Of a DNA stretch of 64,000 nucleotides, positions 42,725 through 52,176 are shown in pieces. The stretch spans positions 682,001 through 746,000 of the forward strand of contig NZ_JAGJBZ010000001.1 in the NCBI RefSeq assembly GCF_020010925.1. Reading direction: 5' to 3'. The DNA is from Streptomyces griseiscabiei. GTDB taxonomy: Bacteria > Actinomycetota > Actinomycetes > Streptomycetales > Streptomycetaceae. Below the pieces are notes generated by a model. The model saw nothing but the letters and a program-made list of their open reading frames with translations. It was not told the origin of the DNA and made no database searches. Position numbers and translations under genes: made by a program. The first letter of the stretch is position 1. The number at the start of each line of letters is the position of its first letter.

Positions 42725-43684
42725 GTGGTCGCCGTTCTGCGCATTCTGATCCGGCGGGTCGCCCTGCTCGTTCCCCTGCTGCTCGGAATCGTGCTGTTCG
42801 TGTTCGTCGTCATGCGGTTCTCGGACGTCGACCCGGCGTCCGCGTTCTTCCAGGGCGCCAATCCCACACCGGAGCAACTGCACGACTTCCGGGAGGAGAA
42901 CGGCCTGCTGGACCCGCTGCCCGTCCGCTACGCCGGCTTCATCGGCGATCTGCTGCACGGGGACATGGGGATCAGCGCGCTCACCCGGGCGCCCGTCGTC
43001 GACCAGGTCATGACCGCGCTGCCGCTCACCCTCCAGCTGACCTTCCTGGGGCTCGGTATCGCGGTCGTGCTGGCGCTGCTCGGCGGGATCACCGCGGCGA
43101 TCCACCGGGACCGGCTGCCGGACCAGATCATCCGGGTGGTGTCGCTGACCGGGGTCGCGGCGCCCGGGTTCTGGCTGGCGCTGCTGATGATCCAGTATCT
43201 GGCGGTCGACCTGGGCTGGTTCCCGACCGGCGGCTACGTCAATCCGGCGGACTCCTTCACCGGCTGGCTGGAGACGATGACGCTGCCGGCCCTCGCGCTG
43301 TCGCTGCCGGTGGCGGCGCAGCTCACCCGGATCGTGCGGACCGCGATGGTGGAGGAGCTGGACAAGGACTACGTACGCACGGCGATCGGCAGCGGGCTGC
43401 CGCCGAGGGTGGTCGTGGGGCGGAACGTGCTGCGGAACGCGCTGATCAACCCGCTGACCGTGCTCGGTCTGCGCGTCGGCTATCTGCTCGGCGGCGCGGT
43501 CGTCATCGAGACGATCTTCTCGCTGCCGGGGATGGGCAAGCTGATGATCGACGCCGTGAAGAACGGCGACCCGGCGGTCGTCCAGGGCGTCGTCCTGACC
43601 ACGGCGGCGGGCTTCGTGATCGTCAACCTCGTCATCGACGTGCTCCATCTGCTGGTGAACCCACGCCTGAGGGAAGCGAGTTGA
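42725..43684 (+). CDS. ABC transporter permease, DppB type
   Basis: Encodes 319 aa with six membrane segments. It begins ILIRRVALLVPLLLGIVLFV, and its BPD_transp_1 loop contains the EAA-like DYVRTAIGSGLPPRVVVGRN. The start GTG at 42725 is one base after the SBP stop. It forms the transport channel with the permease half of the next protein. Confidence 0.93.
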   Translation: MVAVLRILIRRVALLVPLLLGIVLFVFVVMRFSDVDPASAFFQGANPTPEQLHDFREENGLLDPLPVRYAGFIGDLLHGDMGISALTRAPVVDQVMTALPLTLQLTFLGLGIAVVLALLGGITAAIHRDRLPDQIIRVVSLTGVAAPGFWLALLMIQYLAVDLGWFPTGGYVNPADSFTGWLETMTLPALALSLPVAAQLTRIVRTAMVEELDKDYVRTAIGSGLPPRVVVGRNVLRNALINPLTVLGLRVGYLLGGAVVIETIFSLPGMGKLMIDAVKNGDPAVVQGVVLTTAAGFVIVNLVIDVLHLLVNPRLREAS

Positions 43685-43766
43685 CGACCACCGTCGAGGG
43701 AGTCGACGACCGGCGTCGAGGGATGCGAGCCGATGCCCTGATGCGCGGACGGGAGCTGATGCCCTG

Positions 43767-45767
43767 ATGTTCGGCCTGATCGTGACCACGCGCAAACGCC
43801 TGACGGAGGCCCTCGCCCGGCCCGGTGTCCGGCCGCGCTCCTGGCGCCGGCTGCCACTGCTCTCCCGGATCGCGGTCTGCTTCCTCGGGGTCGTGGTCCT
43901 CACCGCCCTCCTCGCGCCCTGGCTCGCCCCGGACGACCCGCTGGACCAGCAGGCCCTGGTCGGCGGCACCGGCGCGCCCTCCGCCGAGCACTGGATGGGG
44001 CAGGACAGCCTGGGCCGGGACATCCTGAGCCGGCTGATGTACGGGGCGCGCTGGTCGCTGGCGATCGGGCTCGGCGCGACCGCGCTGGCCCTGGTCGTGG
44101 GGGCGCTGATCGGGGCCGTCGCGGCGACCTCGCGCAAGGCGGTCGACGAGACGCTGATGCGCTGTCTGGACGTCGTCATGGCCTTCCCCGGCATCGCGCT
44201 GGCCGCCGTGCTGGTCGCCGTGTTCGGCGGCGGGATCACCGTCCTGATCTGCGCGATCGCGTTCCTGTTCACCCCGCCGGTGGCCCGGGTCGTGCGGGCC
44301 AACGTCCTCGACCAGTACGGCGAGGACTATGTGACCGCCGAGCGGGTGATCGGAGCCAGCACCCCGCACATCGTCCTGCGGCACGTGGCGGTCAACTGTG
44401 CCGCGCCCGTCCTCGTCTTCTGCACGGTCCAGGTCGCCGAGGCCATCGTCTTCGAGGCGTCGCTGTCCTTCATCGGCGCGGGCGTACGGCCGCCGGACCC
44501 GTCCTGGGGCAGTGTCATCGCCGACGGCAAGAACATGGTGCTGACCGGCGGCTGGTGGGCCACGGTCTTCCCCGGTCTGCTGATGCTGGTCACGGTCCTG
44601 TGTCTGAACATCCTCTCCGAGGGCGTCTCCGACGCGTGGGCGGCGCCGGTCTCGCGGGAGGCGGAGCCGGGGGCGCCGCGGGAGGCGGAGGACCCGCTGG
44701 AGGCCACCGTGCCCGGCGCCGGTTCCCATGAGCTCGCCGAGCTGCCCGGTCTGACCGAGGCGGCCCTGCGGCTGCGGTCCCGGGCCCGTCCGCTGCCGTC
44801 CGGCCAGCCGGTGCTGTCCGTCGAGGAGTTGGCGGTCGGCTTCGAGGGCCGCCACCGGGGCGTGGACATCGTCGACGGCATCAGTTTCGAGGTCCGGCCC
44901 GGTGAGGTGCTGGGGCTGGTCGGCGAGTCGGGCTGCGGGAAGTCGCTGACCGCGCTGACGGTGATGGGCCTGGAACCGAAGGGCGCCCGGGTGCGCGGCC
45001 ATGTCCGGTTCGACGGACGGCAGTTGGTGGGCGAGCCGATGCGGGTACGGCGGCGGCTGCTCGGCCACGAGATGGCGATGATCTACCAGGACGCCCTGTC
45101 CTCCCTGAACCCGGCGATGACGATCCGCGCCCAGTTGAAGCAGGTCGTGCGCCGGGGCGGCGGCCGCCCCGCGCCCGAACTGCTGCGGCTGGTCGGCCTC
45201 GACCCCGACCGCACCCTGCGCAGCTACCCGCACGAACTCTCCGGCGGCCAGCGGCAGCGCGTGCTCATCGCGATGGCCCTGTCCCGCGACCCCCGGCTGA
45301 TCGTGGCCGACGAGCCGACGACCGCGCTCGACGTCACCGTGCAGGCCCAGATCATCGAACTGCTGCTGCGGCTGCGCGAGGAGCTGGGCTTCGCGCTGAT
45401 CCTCGTCTCCCACGATCTGGCGCTGGTCGCGGATGTCACCGACCGGGTGGTGGTGATGTACGGCGGGCAGATCGTCGAGACCGGTGTCACCGCGGACCTG
45501 GTGGAACTCCCCGCCCACCCCTACACCCGCGGACTGCTCGGCAGCGTCCTGTCGCTGGAGTCGGCGGCCGAGCGGATGACCCAGATCAGGGGAGTCGTCC
45601 CCGCCCCCGCCGACTTCCCGCCGGGCTGCCGCTTCACCGGCCGCTGCCCCCGGGCGAGCGAGGTCTGCCGTACGACGGCCCCTGCCCTGCTGGGCCCTCC
45701 GGCGCACACGGCGGCCTGCCACCACCCGGTGGTGGACCTGGTGGAGAGCACGGAGGTGAGCCGGTGA
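43767..45767 (+). CDS. Fused ABC permease (DppC type) and ATP-binding protein (DppD type)
   Basis: Encodes 666 aa. Residues ~1-290 form a DppC-like permease (N-terminal helix, DSLGRDILSRLMYGARWSLA, EAA loop YVTAERVIGASTPHIVLRHV). After a ~60-residue linker, residues ~350-666 form a complete ATPase. It has Walker A GESGCGKS, signature LSGGQRQRV, Walker B LIVADEPTTALD and the C-terminal oligopeptide motif PPGCRFTGRCPRASEVC. These are usually two genes. No stop or start break is seen between the halves, so the fusion is real in the sequence. Confidence 0.93.
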   Translation: MFGLIVTTRKRLTEALARPGVRPRSWRRLPLLSRIAVCFLGVVVLTALLAPWLAPDDPLDQQALVGGTGAPSAEHWMGQDSLGRDILSRLMYGARWSLAIGLGATALALVVGALIGAVAATSRKAVDETLMRCLDVVMAFPGIALAAVLVAVFGGGITVLICAIAFLFTPPVARVVRANVLDQYGEDYVTAERVIGASTPHIVLRHVAVNCAAPVLVFCTVQVAEAIVFEASLSFIGAGVRPPDPSWGSVIADGKNMVLTGGWWATVFPGLLMLVTVLCLNILSEGVSDAWAAPVSREAEPGAPREAEDPLEATVPGAGSHELAELPGLTEAALRLRSRARPLPSGQPVLSVEELAVGFEGRHRGVDIVDGISFEVRPGEVLGLVGESGCGKSLTALTVMGLEPKGARVRGHVRFDGRQLVGEPMRVRRRLLGHEMAMIYQDALSSLNPAMTIRAQLKQVVRRGGGRPAPELLRLVGLDPDRTLRSYPHELSGGQRQRVLIAMALSRDPRLIVADEPTTALDVTVQAQIIELLLRLREELGFALILVSHDLALVADVTDRVVVMYGGQIVETGVTADLVELPAHPYTRGLLGSVLSLESAAERMTQIRGVVPAPADFPPGCRFTGRCPRASEVCRTTAPALLGPPAHTAACHHPVVDLVESTEVSR

Positions 45768-46801
45768 GCGCGCTCGTGGAGGTCTCCGGCGCCCATGTCG
45801 TCCACCGGGCGCGCAGCGGTGGGGTGTTCACCCGCGACCGGGTGTACGCGCTGACCGGCGCCGACCTGGTGATCGCGCCCGGTGAGACGGTGGGCGTGGT
45901 GGGCGAGTCGGGGTGCGGCAAGTCGACGCTGGCGAAGCTGCTGGTGGGCGTGGACCGGCCGGCGGCCGGGACGGTCTCCTTCCGGGGGCGGGACCTGTGG
46001 TCCATGTCGCCCGCCGAGCGCCGGACGGCCGTCGGCGGCGGCACCGGCATGATCTTCCAGGACCCGTCGACGGCCCTGAACCGCCGGCTGACCGTCCGCC
46101 GCATCCTGCGCGACCCGCTCGATGTGCACCGGCGCGGTACCCCGGCCGAACGGGAGGACCGGGTGAGGGAGTTGATGGCCCTGGTCGGTCTGCCCCCGGC
46201 GCTCGCGGACGGGCTGCCCGGCCGGCTCTCCGGCGGGCAGCGCCAACGCGTGGCGATCGCGCGGGCGTTGGCGCTGGACCCCGGGCTGGTGGTGGCGGAC
46301 GAGCCGACGAGCGCGCTGGACGTCTCGGTCCGCGCCCAGATCCTCAACCTCCTGCTGGACCTCAAGGAACGCCTCGGTCTCGCGATGGTGTTCGTCTCGC
46401 ACGACATCCAGACGGTACGGCGGATGAGCGACCGGGTGATCACCATGTATCTGGGCCGGATCGTGGAGGAGACCCCGGCGGCCCTGGTCACCGACCGCGC
46501 CCGGCACCCGTACACCCGCGCGCTGTTCTCGGCGACGCCCGGTCTGCTGGACCCGATCGACCCGATCCCGCTGGTGGGCCCCGTCCCGTCGGCGACCCGG
46601 CCGCCGAGCGGCTGTCCGTTCCGTACCCGTTGCTGGAAGGCGGACGCCGACTGCGCGGAGATCATGCCGGAGTTCACGGCCGCGTCGGCGCCCGGACACC
46701 GTTTCCGCTGCCACCATCCTGTGCAGGAGACGGAGTCGACGCGTGACCTGGTCGCCCAGGCGGCGAGCGGGGCCGCGCCCGACGCCGTACGAGGCAACTA
46801 G
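45764..46801 (+). CDS. ABC transporter ATP-binding protein, DppF type
   Basis: Encodes 345 aa, starting at GTG 45764 in a four-base overlap with the fused gene. Walker A is GESGCGKST, signature LSGGQRQRVAIARAL, Walker B LVVADEPTSALD. The C-terminal oligopeptide-transport extension is PPSGCPFRTRCWKADADC. It is the second ATPase of the transporter and pairs with the ATPase half of the fusion. Confidence 0.94.
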   Translation: MSALVEVSGAHVVHRARSGGVFTRDRVYALTGADLVIAPGETVGVVGESGCGKSTLAKLLVGVDRPAAGTVSFRGRDLWSMSPAERRTAVGGGTGMIFQDPSTALNRRLTVRRILRDPLDVHRRGTPAEREDRVRELMALVGLPPALADGLPGRLSGGQRQRVAIARALALDPGLVVADEPTSALDVSVRAQILNLLLDLKERLGLAMVFVSHDIQTVRRMSDRVITMYLGRIVEETPAALVTDRARHPYTRALFSATPGLLDPIDPIPLVGPVPSATRPPSGCPFRTRCWKADADCAEIMPEFTAASAPGHRFRCHHPVQETESTRDLVAQAASGAAPDAVRGN

Positions 46802-46816
46802 CACCAGGGAGCCGTC

Positions 46817-47752
46817 ATGACCGTCCCCGCCCCGCTGACCGGTGTCGTCCCGCCCGTCTGCACGCCCCTGACTCCGGACCGGGAGGTGGACGTCGCCTCG
46901 CTGGTCCGGCTGGTGGACCATCTGGTGGCGGGCGGTGTGGACGGGCTGTTCGTGCTCGGTTCGACGTCGGAGGCGGCGTATCTGACGGACGCGCAGCGGC
47001 GGCGGGTCGTGGAGACGGTCACCGGTCATGTGGGCGGCCAACTCCCGGTGCTCGCCGGGGCGATCGACATGACCACGCCCCGTGTCCTGGACCATGTCCG
47101 CGCGGTGACGGCCGCCGGGGCCGACGCCGTCGTGGCCACCGCCCCCTTCTACGCCCGCACCCATCCGGCGGAGATCGCCCGCCACTACCGGCTGCTCGCC
47201 GCCGGTTCCCCCGTCCCCGTCCTCGCCTACGACATTCCGGTCTCCGTCCACACCAAGCTGCCCGCCGACCTGGTCCTGGAGCTGGCGGCCGAGGGAGCCA
47301 TCGCCGGGCTCAAGGACTCCAGCGGCGACCTGGGCGGCTTCCGTACGGTCGTCACGGGCGCCCGCGCGGACGCGGCCCTCTCCGCGTTCGCCGTCCTCAC
47401 CGGTTCCGAACTCCTCGTGGACTCCGCGATGGCGCTGGGCGCGCACGGCGCGGTGCCGGGGCTGGCCAACGTCGACCCCGTCGGCTACGTCCGGCTCGAC
47501 CGCCTCTGCCGCGACGGCGACCGGGACCGCGCCCGCACCGAACAGGAGCGGCTGTGCGCCCTGTTCGGTCTCGTCGGCGTCGGTGACACCGCCCGTATGG
47601 GCCCCGGTTCCTCCGCCCTGGGCGCCTTCAAGGCCGCGCTCCACCTGCGCGGCGTCATCGCCTGCCCGGCCACGGCGGACCCGCAGATCCCGCTGTCGGA
47701 GCCGGAGACCGAGCAGGTGGGCAAGTACCTCGCGGCGGCTGGCCTGTTGTAG
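46817..47752 (+). CDS. DHDPS/NAL-family aldolase (dihydrodipicolinate synthase-like)
   Basis: Encodes 311 aa. It is a class I aldolase TIM barrel with the motif LGSTSEAAYLT (cf. GTTGE), VLAYDIPVSVHTKL (Tyr) and AIAGLKDSSGDL (Schiff-base Lys). Its position at the end of a peptide-type ABC operon with a GntR regulator points to catabolism of an imported keto-acid substrate (aldaric/keto-deoxy acid, sialic-acid-like or hydroxyproline-type) rather than lysine synthesis. The specific substrate cannot be told. Confidence 0.88.
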   Translation: MTVPAPLTGVVPPVCTPLTPDREVDVASLVRLVDHLVAGGVDGLFVLGSTSEAAYLTDAQRRRVVETVTGHVGGQLPVLAGAIDMTTPRVLDHVRAVTAAGADAVVATAPFYARTHPAEIARHYRLLAAGSPVPVLAYDIPVSVHTKLPADLVLELAAEGAIAGLKDSSGDLGGFRTVVTGARADAALSAFAVLTGSELLVDSAMALGAHGAVPGLANVDPVGYVRLDRLCRDGDRDRARTEQERLCALFGLVGVGDTARMGPGSSALGAFKAALHLRGVIACPATADPQIPLSEPETEQVGKYLAAAGLL

Positions 47753-47868
47753 CCGTCATCCCACGAGGTCGGTCAGCGGCGGGCGGCGGAACCCGATCGT
47801 CCCGTACGGGCCCGTCGCGCGCCCGGTGGCGGGCAACAGGGCTGGCCCGATCGGATTCTGACGTGATG

Positions 47869-48549
47869 TCAGTGGACGCCCGGTGTCACCATCCCCGACT
47901 CGTAGGCCACGATCACCAGCTGGGCGCGGTCGCGGGCGCCCAGTTTGCCCATGATGCGGCTGACGTGGGTCTTGGCGGTCAGCGGGCTGAGGCCGAGGGT
48001 GTCGGCGATCTCGGTGTTGTTGAGGCCGCGCGCCACGAGGGTGAGGACCCCCCGCTCCCGGTCGGAGAGGTCTTCCGGGCCGCCGTCGGGCAGCGCCGGC
48101 GGCGCGGTGGGGCTCGCGAGCAGCCGGGCGATGAGACGGGCCGTGGGGCCCGGGGAGAGCAGGGCCTCGCCGGCGGCGACCGTGCGGATGGCGTCAAGAA
48201 GTTCGGCCGGCCGCATGTCCTTGACGAGGAAGCCGGAGGCCCCGGCCCGCAGGGCCTCCACGACGTGCTCGTCCGTGTCGTAGGTGGTGAGCACCAGGAC
48301 CCGTACGCCCGCGAGGTCCTCGTCCGCCGCGATGAGCCGGGTCGCCTCGATGCCGTCCAGGTCGGGCATGCGCAGGTCCATGACGACCAGGTCGGCCCGC
48401 GCGGTCCGCGCCAGCTCCACCGCCTCCCGGCCCGTCCCCGCCTGCCCCACCACCTCCATGTCCCGCGCCGACTCCACGAGCATGGCGAACGCGGCCCGCA
48501 CGAGGGTCTGGTCGTCGGCGAGGAGGACACGGATCACGCGCTCGGTCAT
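47869..48549 (-). CDS. NarL/FixJ-type response regulator
   Basis: Encodes 226 aa. The receiver domain has VLLADDQTLVRAAFAMLVES, the phospho-Asp in DLVVMDLRMPDLDG, LVLTTYDTDEHV (Thr) and FLVKDM (Lys). The C-terminal LuxR HTH is LSDRERGVLTLVARGLNNTE then IADTLGLSPLTAKTHVSRIM. ATG 48549 overlaps the kinase stop by ATGA. It pairs with the histidine kinase, and the adjacent MMPL transporter may be its target. Confidence 0.95.
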   Translation of the reverse strand: MTERVIRVLLADDQTLVRAAFAMLVESARDMEVVGQAGTGREAVELARTARADLVVMDLRMPDLDGIEATRLIAADEDLAGVRVLVLTTYDTDEHVVEALRAGASGFLVKDMRPAELLDAIRTVAAGEALLSPGPTARLIARLLASPTAPPALPDGGPEDLSDRERGVLTLVARGLNNTEIADTLGLSPLTAKTHVSRIMGKLGARDRAQLVIVAYESGMVTPGVH

Positions 48550-49796
48550 CGGTCCGCCTTCCGTTCGGCGGCCACGACGACCACGGGCCGCTCCCCCGGT
48601 CCGCCCAGCGGCAGCAGCGCCGCCACCTCGAAGCCGCCGCCCGGCCGAGGCCCGGCGTCCAGCGTGCCGCCCACGCTGCGGGCCCGCTCGCGCATCCCGA
48701 GGATGCCGAAACCGGAGTTCTCCGCACGGGGCGGCGCCGCCCCCACCCCGTCGTCCGTCACCCGCACCCGGAGGGCACCCTCCCCGGCCCGCAGGTCCAC
48801 CCGTATCGCCAGGTCCGCTCCCCCGTGCCGTACGGCGTTGGTCAGGGCCTCCTGGACGATGCGGTAGGCGGCGGCGCCCACCCCGGAGGGCACCCCGTCG
48901 GCCGCGACCGTGATGTGCGCGCGGGCGCCCGCCGTACGGGCCGCGTCCACCAGGTCGGCGAGGCCGTCGAGGCCGGGCAGCGGGCCCCGGTCGCCGGTGC
49001 CCGCGTGGTCGGGCTCGCGAAGCACCTCCAGCGTGCCGCGCAGTTCGCCGCGGGCGGTCCGGCAGGTCTCGGCGATGTCGTCGAGGGCCTTGGCGACGGC
49101 GGCGCGGTCGAGGCGGTCGGGGTCGGCGGCCAGGACGTGCGCGGCGACGGAGGTCTGCACGCCGACGAGCGTGATGCTGTGGGCGAGCAGATCGTGCAGA
49201 TCGCGGGCGATGCGCAGCCGCTCCTCCGCGACCCGCCGCCGCGCCTCCTCCTCCCGGGTGCGCTCCGCGCGCTCGGCGCGTTCGACGACGGAGTCGACGT
49301 ACTGGCGGTGGACCCGGACGTAACCGCCGAAGACGAGGACGGAGACGATCCAGCCGGAGATCTGCAGGAACTCCGGGATCTGCTGGGGGGTGAACAGCAC
49401 GTTGACGGCCAGGGTGAGGGCCACGACGGCGACGCCGTTGAGCAGCGTCCGGCGGGCCGTACCGCTGACCGCGACGGTGTAGAGCGCCAGCATGGCCGGG
49501 GCCACGGCGGCGGAATGGTTGTTGTCGAACGAGTGGTAGGGCACGACGAACGCCACCAGCACCCAGAGCACGAGCACCGGCCGGCGACGGCGCCACACCA
49601 GCGGCACATGGACGGCGAGCAGCAGCGCGAACCCGAGCGGGTCCGGCACCCGCCCGTCCCCTCTGATCACCAAGGCGGCCACGCAGTCGACGACGGCGAG
49701 GCCGGCGACGAGATACGCGTCGTACCGCAGGGCGTTCGCCCCGGCGGCCGTCCGCAGCCGCTCGACGAGCCCCGGCCCCATCCTCGTCATGCCCAT
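48546..49796 (-). CDS. Two-component sensor histidine kinase (HisKA_3)
   Basis: Encodes 416 aa from ATG 49796; GTG 49808 is also possible. The N-terminal half has about five to six membrane helices. HisKA_3 has RIARDLHDLLAHSITLVGVQ with the phospho-accepting His, and HATPase_c has EALTNAVRHGGADL, VTDDGVGAAPP and GFGILGMRERARSVGG. The long coiled helix before the H-box (RAERAERTREEEARRRVAEE) is typical. It phosphorylates the coupled response regulator. The signal is unknown. Confidence 0.94.
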   Translation of the reverse strand: MGMTRMGPGLVERLRTAAGANALRYDAYLVAGLAVVDCVAALVIRGDGRVPDPLGFALLLAVHVPLVWRRRRPVLVLWVLVAFVVPYHSFDNNHSAAVAPAMLALYTVAVSGTARRTLLNGVAVVALTLAVNVLFTPQQIPEFLQISGWIVSVLVFGGYVRVHRQYVDSVVERAERAERTREEEARRRVAEERLRIARDLHDLLAHSITLVGVQTSVAAHVLAADPDRLDRAAVAKALDDIAETCRTARGELRGTLEVLREPDHAGTGDRGPLPGLDGLADLVDAARTAGARAHITVAADGVPSGVGAAAYRIVQEALTNAVRHGGADLAIRVDLRAGEGALRVRVTDDGVGAAPPRAENSGFGILGMRERARSVGGTLDAGPRPGGGFEVAALLPLGGPGERPVVVVAAERKADR

Positions 49797-49876
49797 GGTT
49801 ACCGTCACTCCCTCATCCTCCGTCAGGAGGGCGCCCTTCCGGGAGAGAAGGACGCCCTCGGGTGGTCGGGACGGCC

Positions 49877-52000
49877 TCAGCGGCCGGCCGGTACGCGTTC
49901 CCGGTCCATCGCCCCGCCCGTGGGCGGCCCCGCCGGGTGCGCCGGTTCCTTGGACAGCGGTCCGGGCCACCACACCTTCCGGCCGAGCGCCACGCTCGCG
50001 CTGGTCACGAGGTAGGTGCGGACGAGGAAGGTGTCGAGGAGGACACCGACCGCGATGACGAAGCCCAGCTGGACGAGTTGGACGAGGCCCATGTTGAGCA
50101 GCACGGCGAAGGTCCCGGCGAGGACGAGCCCGGCGGAGGCGATGACCCCGCCGGTGGTGCGCAGCGCGGTGAGCGCGGCGGCGGCCGGTTCGGCGCCGGC
50201 CAGGGACTCCTCACGCATCCGGTGCATCAGGAAGATGCCGTAGTCGACGCCGAGGGCGACGAGGAAGACGAAGGAGAGCAGTCCGAGCCCGGGGTCGGTG
50301 CCCTCGAACCCGAGCACCGGCCCGAAGACCAGTCCGCCGATGCCGAGCGAGGCGGCCCACACCGCGACCACGGCGACGACGAGCAGCAGCGGCGCGACCA
50401 GGCTCCGCAGCAGCGCCACGAGGACGAGCAGTACGGAGACGAGCACGATCGGTACGACGACCAGCCGGTCCCGGGCGTTGGTGTCGCTCAGGTCGAGCTG
50501 TTCGGCGCTGGGCCCGCCGACGTAGGACTCCGGCAGCGCGTCCCGCAGCGCCTTGATGGTGGCGGTCTCGGCGGCCGACTCCGGCGCGCTCCTCGCGATG
50601 ACGGAGATCTCGGTCCAGCCCCCGCCGGTACGGCCCCGCTCGACCGCCGCGACCCCGCGCTGCCCCTCGATCGCGGCGACCGTGGCGTCGGCGCGTCCGG
50701 CCGGGGTGATGACGGAGATCGGCTGGGTGCCCTGCCCGGGGAACGCCCGGCCCAGGGTCTCCATGGCCACGACCGACTCGGGCTTGTCGACGAAGGAGTC
50801 CTCCTGCTTCAGCGAGCCGGGCAGATTGAGTGTGCCGAGCGCGAGCGCGCCGAGCAGCACGGCGCCGCCCGCCAGCACGAGGCGGGGGCGCCGCCCGGCG
50901 GACGAGCCCATCGCCGAGAACAGGCTCCGCCGCTGCTTGGGCTCGCTGCCGAACGCCGGGACCAGCGGCCAGAACACCCGCCGTCCCAGCAGCACGAGCA
51001 GGGCCGGCAGCAGGGTGAGCATGGCGAGGAGGGCGCACAGGACACCCACCGTGCCGAGGGGGCCCATGCCCCGGCTGCTGTTGAGGTCGGCGGCCAGCAG
51101 GCACAGCAGCCCGGCGGCGACCGTCCCGGAGGAGGCGAGCACGGCGGGCCCGCAGCCGCGCAGGGCGACCCGCATCGCCTCGTACGGCCGCTCGACACGG
51201 CGGAGTTCCTCGCGGTAGCGGGAGACGAGCAGCAGGGCGTAGTCGGTGCCCGCGCCGAAGACGAGGATCGTCATCACGCCCGAGCTCTGTCCGGAGACGG
51301 TCGTCCCGAAGGCCTGGTTCAGCCCGTAGGCGACCCCCATCGACAGGAAGTCCGCGATCCCGGCGACGACGAGCGGCACCAGCCACAGCACCGGGCTGCG
51401 GTAGATGACGATCAGCAGGACGGCGACGACGCCGACGGTGGTGTAGAGCAGCGGCCCGCCGAGCGCGTCGTAGACCTTGCCCGCGTCGGTGGCGAGGGCG
51501 GCCGGTCCGCCGACCTCGACGGTCAACCCGCCCTCGGTGCGGGCGACTTCGCGCACCCGCTCGACGAACGCGTCCCGCAGCTCCTCGTCCGCCCCGGGCG
51601 CGTTGCTCGTGACCGGGTACATCAGGGTGGTCCCGTCCGCCGAGGGCACGCCCTCCGGTGCGGCGGCCAGCCGGTCCCGCTCACCGATCTCGGTGACCTG
51701 TGCCTCGGCGGCGGTCCGGTCGGCGGCGGTCAGCCCGCCGTCCCGGTGGTAGACGAGCACCAGCTCGGTGGTCTCGCCGCCGGGCAACCGGTCCTGGATC
51801 TCGGCCACTTGGGTCGAGTCGGCGCTCGCCGGCAGATAGTCCACCGCCCGGTCCTTCTGCACCTCCGACAGCTTCGCCGCGAACGGCGTGACCACCGCGA
51901 GCAGCACCACCCACAGGCCGAGCACCAGCCAGGGCACGGCTCGCCGCCGTCCGCGTCCGCCTGTCCCTCGTCCGCGTACGTCTGTCTCTCCGGGCCCCAT
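49877..52000 (-). CDS. MMPL/RND-family transporter
   Basis: Encodes 707 aa from ATG 52000, with GGGGGA upstream. It has two repeats of one membrane helix, a ~140-residue extracellular loop and five helices, as in MMPL lipid/drug exporters driven by the proton gradient. Motifs include GAGTDYALLLVSRYREELRR (MMPL signature, first half) and LGVDYGIFLMHRMREESLAG (second half). It lies 80 bp upstream of the histidine kinase on the same strand and may be co-transcribed. The substrate is unknown. Confidence 0.93.
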   Translation of the reverse strand: MGPGETDVRGRGTGGRGRRRAVPWLVLGLWVVLLAVVTPFAAKLSEVQKDRAVDYLPASADSTQVAEIQDRLPGGETTELVLVYHRDGGLTAADRTAAEAQVTEIGERDRLAAAPEGVPSADGTTLMYPVTSNAPGADEELRDAFVERVREVARTEGGLTVEVGGPAALATDAGKVYDALGGPLLYTTVGVVAVLLIVIYRSPVLWLVPLVVAGIADFLSMGVAYGLNQAFGTTVSGQSSGVMTILVFGAGTDYALLLVSRYREELRRVERPYEAMRVALRGCGPAVLASSGTVAAGLLCLLAADLNSSRGMGPLGTVGVLCALLAMLTLLPALLVLLGRRVFWPLVPAFGSEPKQRRSLFSAMGSSAGRRPRLVLAGGAVLLGALALGTLNLPGSLKQEDSFVDKPESVVAMETLGRAFPGQGTQPISVITPAGRADATVAAIEGQRGVAAVERGRTGGGWTEISVIARSAPESAAETATIKALRDALPESYVGGPSAEQLDLSDTNARDRLVVVPIVLVSVLLVLVALLRSLVAPLLLVVAVVAVWAASLGIGGLVFGPVLGFEGTDPGLGLLSFVFLVALGVDYGIFLMHRMREESLAGAEPAAAALTALRTTGGVIASAGLVLAGTFAVLLNMGLVQLVQLGFVIAVGVLLDTFLVRTYLVTSASVALGRKVWWPGPLSKEPAHPAGPPTGGAMDRERVPAGR

Positions 52001-52176
52001 GACGGGTCCCCCTCCCTCGCCGGGTGTGTCTGGACGTTCACCAGACTCCCGGCCCGAGGACCTCGATTCGTCGGACGTCAGGGCGAGTTGAGGGGTACTG
52101 CGAGGGGTGACCCGTGGGGTGCGTTACTCCCCGGGGAGTACTGCGGGGCCTTCGAACCCCCTGGGGCGAAGGAACG

